From: Locusta migratoria
Lineage: Eukaryota > Arthropoda > Insecta > Orthoptera > Acrididae
Direction of reading: 5' to 3'
Length of the DNA stretch: 64,000 nucleotides
NCBI GenBank assembly: GCA_026315105.1
Contig: CM048744.1
Location: 317,633,270-317,697,269, forward strand
The translations under genes were made by a program, and so were the position numbers. The notes under the pieces are model-generated. The model ran no database searches and was not told where the DNA came from. It worked only from the letters and a program-made list of their open reading frames with translations. Below are positions 58,069 through 64,000 of this stretch, piece by piece (position 1 is the first letter of the stretch; each line of letters starts with the position of its first letter).

Positions 58069-59700
58069 CTACATCTAAATCTACGTACATACTCCACAAT
58101 CCACCATAAGGCGCGTGGCGGAGGGTACACTGTACCACTACTAGGCATTTCTTTTCCTATTCCACTCCCAAATAGAACGAGGAAAAAAAGAATGCCTATT
58201 TGCCTCCGTACGAGCCCTAATTTCTCTTATCTTGTCTTTGTGATCACTACGCGAAATGTTAAGTAGCCGGCAGAAAGCTCGTACTACACTCAGCTCCAAA
58301 TTCCGACCCTCTAAATGTTCTCAACAGAATTTCACGAAAAGAACGTCGTCTTTCCTCCAACGATCCCCAATTGAGTTGCCGGAGCATTTCCGTGACACTC
58401 GCGCATTGGTCGAACCTACCAGTAACAAACCTAGCTGCTCGCCTCTGAACTGCTTCTATGTCTTCCTTTAAACTGATCTGCTGCGGATCCCAAACACTTT
58501 AGCAATACTCAAGACGTGGTCGTACAAGCGTTTTATACGCGTTCTCCTTTAGAGGTGAAGTACATGTTCCCAAAATTCTCCCAACAAACCGAAGTCGGCT
58601 ATCCGCCTTACTCACAACTGTCCTTACATGTGCGTTCCATGTCATATCGCTCTGTAATGTTACGCTTAGATATTTAAACGACGCGACAACATCAAGAATC
58701 TCACTACTAATGCTGTATTCGAACGTTATGGGATTGTTTTCCCTACTCATTGTGCTGTTACCAGGGATGGAGTGTTGGGATATCAGAACAGTAAGAAGCA
58801 AATTTCTATTTTAATTTCATTTTCTATTATTATTAAAAAAAGGAGAGAGAAAAAATTAATAATAATAATAATAATAATAATGGCCGGCCGCGGGGACTGA
58901 GGCGCTCCAGTCACGGTCTGCACGGCCACTATGGTCGGGGGTTCGAATCCCCCCTCGGGCATGGATATTTGTGCCGTCCTAGTTCGTAAGTAGTTCATAA
59001 GTAGTTTGTAAGTTTAGGACTGATGACCCCGTAGTTAAGTCCCATAGACTGTACAAACATTTGAACATTTTAATAATAATAGACAATTATTAATTAATGT
59101 TGTGAAAAAAAAATTCATCTGTGGAACGAAAAGAAAAAAAAGCGTAAGAGCAGTATCTTTGCTTGTTAATTAGCAGTCAGTCTTGTCTTGTCTCCTCGAG
59201 CAGTTAGAAGTGATGAGCTGTCTCGGTTCTTTTTTTTTATTATTATTATTGTAAACTTTCAGTTGTGATGCAAATGTTTTTAGAAAAATACAAATCTTTC
59301 TCAAGAATGAAAAGTTTCGTCTTAGGCCTTAAAGTGAACCACATAATGACCCTGAGATGTGATGAAGCAATCAACAATAATAAGACACTCAGAAAAGTGT
59401 CGATGCTTTTTTTTTACATGAGTTTATTCAAAAGTTTCTCTGAAGTTTATTAATATTGACTGCAGTTCTTCTTTGCTAAGTTTCATTAACAGTGATGTTT
59501 CACAATATAAAGATGTTTCACATCATGTGCATCACCTTACATTTTTCTACATTGAGAGCTAGCTACCATTCTTCGCACCATTTAGAGATTTTGTCTATGT
59601 CATCTTGTATGATATTACAGTAAGTTAAAGACGATACCCTCCCATGCACCACAGCATCATCAGCAAACAGCCGCAAATTACAAGTTACTCTGTCCATCAG
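58069..59700 (-). mobile_element. CR1-like non-LTR retrotransposon D, 5'-truncated
   Basis: Minus strand: DRVTCNLRLFADDAVVHGR, DDIDKISKWCEEW and VEKCKVMHM (RT palm, about 59510-59715); then, past inserted repeats, VVASFKYLSVTLQSDMTWNA and KTLVRPRLEYC (58499-58801); then a tail with VQRRAARFVTGRF-like residues down to about 58090. Seven-base flanks ATGATTT (58062-58068) and ATCATTT (59701-59707) fit a target-site duplication with one change. The uninterrupted site is visible at 62748-62754. An AAT tract plus SINE interrupts it. Confidence 0.8.
58882..59071 (+). repeat. tRNA-derived SINE in element D
   Basis: Same family as 25761, plus orientation (GGTTCGAATCCCCCCTCGGG, ACTGATGACCCCGTAGTTAA, ACATTTGAACATTTT). 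AATAATAATA lies on both sides, either as target-site duplication or as a microsatellite target. Confidence 0.88.
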
Positions 59701-59877
59701 ATCATTTACAAATAACTGCACGTCTGTGGGTCATCAGTATAGCAAAATATTTAGTACAACTACTGCTGGGGGGCGGGGCTGTAGCCCCTTAGCCCACCTC
59801 AGACACGTACCCTGTAGACGCGGTCCTGCGGCAGGTGGATGGACTTGCGGTTCTGCGGGCGGGCGGAGAGCGCAGGC
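59701..59877 (-). pseudogene. Partial duplicate of calpain exon 1 with splice donor
   Basis: 59811-59877 copies the last 67 bases of calpain exon 1 (62858-62924) with a few changes, and encodes PALSARPQNRKSIHLPQDRV then YR instead of YK. The donor CAGG|GTACGTG is kept (GTACGT intact). The adjoining intron sequence 59701-59810 is also duplicated. On the 5' side the copy breaks off at 59877 and joins Tc1 sequence, with GC as possible microhomology. The reading frame runs in from the antisense Tc1 sequence from an ATG at 60032. If transcribed from a promoter in the Tc1 or beyond, it could splice in phase to exon 2 as an alternative first exon; that is inference. Confidence 0.88.
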
Positions 59878-60295
59878 GTCAACACGGCGGTATGTATCCC
59901 GTCGAGGGAACACAGTACACTGAAGTCATTTAACCCATCTTGCTGCATTTCATGTAGCAACAAGGCGATATACTGTTCCAACAGGACAATACACGTCTGA
60001 ATGTATCCTGTACCACCCAGGATGCTCTTCAAGGTGTACGTGAACTACCCTAGTCAGCACAATCCTCAGATCCGTCCCCCCATTGTGCATGTTCGGAGCT
60101 GGATGGTCTGCACGACCGGCTGTAAATCTGGCCCACCTGAGGCAGATAGAAGCTGCATGGCATGCCATTCCGCAAGACTTCTTTCGGCATCTCTACTACC
60201 GTCTCCATGAAAGAATCGCAGGTTGCATTGCCGCAAAAAGAGGGTATACCGGTACTAGCTTCGGCACTGCGCACCCTCTGGTGTCTGTATTTATA
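59878..60295 (+). mobile_element. Foldback Tc1 right half, second copy, 5' side of insertion
   Basis: Matches 57353-57784 with some changes (TCAACACGGCGGTATGTATC, CAAGGCGATATACTGTTCCA, GAGGGTATACCGGTACTAGC). The copy is interrupted at 60295 by the DD82E transposon and resumes at 62484. Confidence 0.9.
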
Positions 60296-60554
60296 GTCGG
60301 GCCGCTGAAACATGTCACTTCAAGGTCACTACACGAGTGTTTTGAAGTTGCCAGTATGAGTGAAAAACAAATGACGAACGCGAGACGCTGCGTCTTCTGA
60401 ACCAATCACAGCACAGCTACGAATGCCGGTTCCGTCGTCGTCACTACCACGTTGCCGCGTTCTATGAAAGCTTTGTGTGCTCGTGGGCTATCGTCTGCTT
60501 TTGTATCGTGTGTGATTGTACTGCTTTGCGTACATTTTTTTATTTATTAAAAAA

Positions 60555-61997
60555 ATGTCACCGAAACGGCGTCTTCAAACAAACGACAATCCATTGCGGC
60601 GCGGAGTGCCGTTAAATAGCCAGGCAATGGAATTAATTAGAAGAACGCGGGAGTTCTACGAACAACAGAGAGAGTTTGTTTCTGTTCACGGGGAACCATC
60701 AATTCCGGCTGATAAAGTCTTAGAGCGTACCTCTAAAACTCTAGGACTGAGTCAAAGAACGATTATAAGGAAAGGTGTGCTGCTTCAAGAACTTCAAGAC
60801 AGTGACACAAACCGTGTGGAAGATAATCCGGGTAAAGAAAACAGTGTGTTTTTAGCTACCCCAGGCAAGGAAAAGAAGCAGCCTCGTCCTGTTACCAATC
60901 TCGATTTGTTTCAAACGGACGCAATCCGTCGTCATATTTATGACTATTATAGCCGGAAAGAATATCCGACTGTAGCGAAGCTGCTAATTTCGTTAAAAGC
61001 ATGCGATCTTTTCTCGGGTGGAAAAACATCTCTGAAAACGGTGTTAAGAAGTATGGGCTTCCGCTTCAAAAAGTTAAATGGACGAAGACTATTACTCGAA
61101 AAGCCGCATGTTGTTGCAGCTAGAAGTATATTCTTACACAAAATTAAAGGTAGTGATATGCATTCCATTGTATGGTTAGATGAAACCTCGGTCAACACCG
61201 GAGAAGGTGTTGATAAATGCTGGACAGACAATACACCAAATAGTTGTGGTCATCAGCCAACAGGAACAGGTGCCAGATTAATTGTGGCACATGCAGGATC
61301 TTCAAGTGGATTTGTAAATGACGGACTTTTAGTCTTCCGATCCAGAAAAACTGGTGATTACCACGAAGATATGGACCACCAACGTTTCCTGCAGTGGTTT
61401 AAGAATTTGTTGTCGCAGTTTAGTGTCCCAACAGTGTTTGTAATGGACAATGCACCTTACCATTCGGTCATACTAGACAAAACTCCGACAACTAGTGACC
61501 GGAAAGAAACTATGGTACAGTGGTTGCTAGCGAGAGACATTGCTGCAGATATGAGTATGACAAAGCTGCTGTTGTATTCACTCGTGAAGCAAAATAAACC
61601 TGTGACGCCTACGTATGTAGTAGACGAAGTGGCAAGGGAACAGGGTCATGCGGTAATTAGGCTACCACCGTATCACTGCCATTTCAACCCCATTGAATTG
61701 GTTTGGGGTGACGTAAAGACGTATATTAGGAAGAAAAACAAGTCTTTCACTATAACGGAAGTGGAAAGACTTTTACTTGAAGGACTTGCTACTATTGACG
61801 CCAAATCGTGGAGAAAGAAGGTAGAGCATGTTTCGAAACTTATTAAAGAAGCACAGACTATAGATGGAATAATAAATGAACATGAACAATTGATGATTTC
61901 CCTCGATGACGATGATGACGACGACGACGGGTTTGGTGTTGATTCGGATGCCAGTGATGATGGAGAACTTGACGGAATTACGCCATTGACTTCATAA
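60555..61997 (+). CDS. DDE transposase, DD82E spacing (480 aa)
   Basis: The start is set at ATG 60555 (MSPKRRLQTND). The frame is open 39 bases further upstream, but that part (MYCFAYIFLFIKK) looks like untranslated sequence. An N-terminal helix-turn-helix lies around residues 45-75 (ADKVLERTSKTLGLSQRTII). The DDE domain has IVWLDETS (Asp209), VFVMDNAPYH (Asp298) and HFNPIELVWGDVK (Glu381), giving 82 residues between the second Asp and the Glu instead of the usual 34-41. The extra segment reads DKTPTTSDRKETMVQWLLAR and onward to YVVDEVAREQGHAVIRLPPY. The tail is strongly acidic (a run of seven Asp, then DSDASDDGELDG). There is no stop or frameshift. From memory, a DD82E lineage called Sailor has been described in invertebrates; this looks like a member. 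Function: cut-and-paste transposition into TA. Confidence 0.9.
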   Translation: MSPKRRLQTNDNPLRRGVPLNSQAMELIRRTREFYEQQREFVSVHGEPSIPADKVLERTSKTLGLSQRTIIRKGVLLQELQDSDTNRVEDNPGKENSVFLATPGKEKKQPRPVTNLDLFQTDAIRRHIYDYYSRKEYPTVAKLLISLKACDLFSGGKTSLKTVLRSMGFRFKKLNGRRLLLEKPHVVAARSIFLHKIKGSDMHSIVWLDETSVNTGEGVDKCWTDNTPNSCGHQPTGTGARLIVAHAGSSSGFVNDGLLVFRSRKTGDYHEDMDHQRFLQWFKNLLSQFSVPTVFVMDNAPYHSVILDKTPTTSDRKETMVQWLLARDIAADMSMTKLLLYSLVKQNKPVTPTYVVDEVAREQGHAVIRLPPYHCHFNPIELVWGDVKTYIRKKNKSFTITEVERLLLEGLATIDAKSWRKKVEHVSKLIKEAQTIDGIINEHEQLMISLDDDDDDDDGFGVDSDASDDGELDGITPLTS

Positions 61998-62458
61998 ACC
62001 GGTGAGTGTAAATTTATGCAAAATTAATTCTTTCACTCTGCATCGAGAATGCAACTGTTTCTTTATTTCGTATTACGATTGTTGGTTGCGTATTCTTTGT
62101 TATGAATATCTTTACATTATTGTACGACATTTCATTTGCATCTATTACGTTAACAATTCGGAATAACATCTCATAGACACTGCCCTTAAGTTAGACTATT
62201 TTATTTATTTCACAGTTTCGCATATTAACAAATCGTATTTCTCTGTTGGTGATTTGACTGTTGAAATAACACATTCTGCGTTATACTTTCTTATAAATTA
62301 TTATGCGACCGTTCTTATTCACGGTTTTAGGCGACAATTCCAGTACATATTTCGGACGTTCTGAGCTATCAGCTGACGCTGTAGTCGTCTGCTGCGTAGC
62401 TATTGCAACCTCGCAGTCGCAGTATAGCCAACTTCGCGCGAACTACGTACAAACTGTC
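61998..62458. other. 3' untranslated part of the DD82E transposon
   Basis: AT-rich sequence between the stop codon and the 3' inverted repeat, with no further frame. Confidence 0.7.
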
Positions 62459-62483
62459 AAGTGACATGTTTCAGCGGCCCGAC

Positions 62484-62586
62484 TATACATACTTGTGGCT
62501 CTGCCAGTGTGATTGTGTGTTGTATACATTCTCAAGAACCTGTCAATAAAATTTCTCTCTGCTGGGACCATGAATTCATTTTCCAG
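62484..62586 (+). mobile_element. Foldback Tc1 right end, second copy, 3' side of insertion
   Basis: TACTTGTGGCTCTGCCAGTG and onward to CATTTTCCAGGAGCG match 57788-57906. Together with 59878-60295 it forms one Tc1 half interrupted by the DD82E element. Confidence 0.9.
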
Positions 62587-62857
62587 GAGCGTAGTTTACC
62601 ATCTGCGTATTGTCTATGATGTCTCAACAGATCCCCGAAATGTTTAGAGCAGTGTATATGAACTAACAGACTGGAGGAAACTGCACTTGAAAATGGCTCC
62701 AGAGCCGAAATCTGGATAGTGTATCGAAGGAATAAAAATACAGTGAAATCATTTACAAATAAGTGCACGACTGTGGCTCATCATTATAGCAAAATATTTA
62801 TTACAACTACTGGTGGGAGGCGGGGCTGTAGCCCCTTAGCCCTCCTCAGACACGTAC
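62587..62857. repeat. Duplicated flank, right (parental) copy
   Basis: Uninterrupted counterpart of 57907-58068 plus 59701-59810. It holds the empty site of element D (GAAATCATTTACAAATAAGT near 62745) and the 3' neighbour intron of exon 1. Confidence 0.88.
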
Positions 62858-63064
62858 CTTGTAGACGCGGTCCTGCGGCAGGTGGATGGACTTGCGTTTC
62901 TGCGGACGGGCGGAGAGCGCAGGCCGCTCTGCCAGCATCGGCCGCTGTTCGTCCCGCTCGTCGTGGCCGTTCTGCGCGCCCCACTCCACCACCTGAGTCC
63001 TCATCTGTAATTTGGCCCCCTGCGTGGAGCACACGTCGACCCTGGTGATGCAGTCCTCGTCCAT
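62858..63064 (-). CDS. Calpain first coding exon
   Basis: ATG at 63064 lies in a strong context (GGCACCATGG). The 69-codon exon reads MDEDCITRVDVCSTQGAKLQ, then RTQVVEWGAQNGHDERDEQR and RKSIHLPQDRVYK, and ends AAG|GTACGTG. It ends in phase 0, matching exon 2 (LGEPGSGLRPRG), so the join reads DRVYK-LGEPGSG; calpains often have a K/LGERGSG-like stretch there. The N-terminus is charged and probably disordered. The frame is open upstream of this ATG, so an earlier start is possible. The link to the gene rests on phase, donor, orientation and the xLGExGSG join, not on a transcript. Confidence 0.75.
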
Positions 63065-63531
63065 GGTGCCGCGCAGTCGACGGCCGGGAGGTGCGGATCG
63101 CGCGCTATCGCGTACACGTGTGGACAGATGCCGTGGCGCGCACGGCCTACAGCGGGGTTTATAACTAATCTGCGGCGACCGCCAGAGCGGATGTTCCGCC
63201 CGCAAAGTGATACTTCCCCCCACAAACAGGATTAACAATGACAGGTTTCCTGTACTTAGAACAAGGAAGAAGGAAGGGAACTTGGAGGCGGCCACGTAAA
63301 GCTGCTTGCACGTACACCGATTTTGGACGGCCGGTAAAATATTGGCTGTCCACATTTCGGCAGTGGCCCATAGGCCGGCACTGAAGCTCGCTCACTGGCC
63401 GACCACGGATCGGCACCGGCAAAAAGCCGGTCAGCTGCCGGCGACTGCCACTGCAGACTGCCAGCGCTGGGCCGGTACCGACGACAGCAGTGGTGCACGT
63501 CGTCAAATGGCAGCTTGCACACACAACAAAT
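63065..63531 (-). promoter_or_regulatory. GC/CpG-rich 5' UTR and probable promoter of calpain
   Basis: Unlike the AT-rich surroundings, this stretch has dense CG dinucleotides (for example GTCGACGGCCGG, GGATCGCGCGCTATCGCG, CGACGACAGCAG). It lies immediately upstream of the first coding exon. No TATA box was recognised. A CpG-rich promoter is inferred from composition and position. Confidence 0.5.
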
Positions 63532-63613
63532 GTTGAAATGTTTGTAGAGCTTATGGGACTTAACTACGGGGTCACCAGTCCCTAAACGTACAAACTACTT
63601 ATGAACTAGCTAA
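63532..63613 (-). repeat. SINE fragment truncated at a junction
   Basis: Same family as 25761, inverted (TTGAAATGTTTGTAGAGCTT, CTACGGGGTCACCAGTCCCT). It stops after GAACTAGCTAA, where the duplicated Penelope/element C sequence begins; the body and B box are missing. Confidence 0.85.
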
Positions 63614-64000
63614 AGTGTTGTTGGTGTAGAAGCTTATTTTAAGATTAGTTTTCTTTAGTACATACTTTATTCTGTCTGAAATTTGTCCCCAATATGGCAG
63701 TATTACAAACTTGTCTCTTTTTCCTGTTTCAGGTTTTGATAAAGTGCTTTCATCTTTAATACTTTCCTGTTTTGAATTTATTATATATTTATTTATGCAT
63801 TTATTTTACCTGGCAAGATTAGGGCCTTCACACCCTCTGTTACACCTAACCAGGCTTACTGAAGGTGAACAATTTCTTTAGTACATTTAGACAGACAATG
63901 TATGATAATAGAATACCATTGTAACAATAATACTTACATAATTTATAAGAATCAAAAATTATGATAATAATAATAATAATGACTTTGCAAAGTACAGTAA
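63614..64000 (-). repeat. Second copy of the Penelope / element C junction
   Basis: Matches 33112-33480 closely, from GTGTTGTTGGTGTAGAAGC through the TTTATTTATGCATTTATTTT tail to TTGCAAAGTACAGTAA. It spans the same boundary between the Penelope-like sequence and the 3' end of element C. It has an 18-base extra stretch (about 63883-63900) and continues past the window edge. Confidence 0.9.

Larger units (their letters stand above)
60296..62483 (+). mobile_element. Intact IS630-Tc1-mariner transposon with DD82E transposase
   Basis: A 2188-bp element. Its ends are perfect 25-bp inverted repeats beginning GTCGGGCCGCTGAAACATGT (60296-60320 and 62459-62483). TA dinucleotides flank both ends (60294-60295, 62484-62485), the target duplication usual for this superfamily. 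One full-length ORF lies inside. The insertion point is confirmed by the related uninterrupted sequence at 57781-57795. Intact ends, a clean target site and an open transposase together suggest recent activity. Confidence 0.93.

Noticed and set aside
58882..58960. Possible tRNA gene with GGTTCGAATCC box
   Set aside because: Same body as five other SINE copies in the window; no functional tRNA.
62719..63048. Plus-strand open frame opposite calpain exon 1
   Set aside because: GC-rich shadow of the exon; the minus strand has the donor, start context and calpain-compatible phase.
1..64000. CRISPR arrays, operons, bacterial genes
   Set aside because: No regular spacer arrays or bacterial gene organisation; introns, SINEs and animal retroelements show a eukaryotic nuclear genome.

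Overview
The window is eukaryotic nuclear DNA from an animal with a large, repeat-packed genome, almost certainly an insect. The mix of Tc1-type transposons, CR1/Jockey and RTE-like retrotransposons, a Penelope-like element and tRNA-derived SINEs recalls grasshoppers and locusts (Schistocerca-like). That placement is inference from repeat style, not from a database search.

One host gene is visible: a classical calpain (calcium-dependent cysteine protease) on the minus strand. It runs from a first coding exon at 62858-63064 leftwards to at least 4583 and continues past the left edge. Nine exons were found by reading protein motifs and splice sites by eye. The catalytic triad is intact (Cys in GDCWF at 21.3 kb, His in GHAYS and Asn in RNPWG at 5.7 kb). 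All exon phases join without a break. The middle exon lengths (70, 118, 135, 169 bp) are close to those I recall for vertebrate calpains. Intron 1 is about 31 kb.

Nearly everything else is mobile DNA inside those introns. From left to right: a dead Tc1 element (1.26-2.64 kb); a Ty3/gypsy RNase H fragment (6-6.5 kb); a CR1/Jockey-like element (7.2-10.1 kb); a Jockey fragment between inverted repeats (10.2-11.5 kb); a long CR1-like element whose ORF1 looks like an SGNH esterase (13.7-18.2 kb); a pogo-like remnant (18.4-19.6 kb); an RTE-like ORF (22.8-24.2 kb); SINEs with clear target-site duplications; a hAT remnant (29.7-30.9 kb); a Penelope-like element split by a non-LTR element that itself carries a SINE (32.9-37.4 kb); a gypsy fragment (37.7-38.3 kb); a duplicated and locally inverted block (45.4-48.9 kb); and a second copy of the CR1-like family (50.4-53 kb).

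The most interesting stretch is 56.4-63.1 kb, next to calpain exon 1. A foldback Tc1 element lies beside a tandem duplication that copied the 3' part of calpain exon 1 together with its splice donor. After the duplication, one copy received a CR1-like insertion. The other received an apparently intact 2188-bp IS630-Tc1-mariner transposon with perfect 25-bp terminal inverted repeats, TA target duplications, and a full-length transposase whose last two catalytic residues are 82 residues apart (DD82E spacing).
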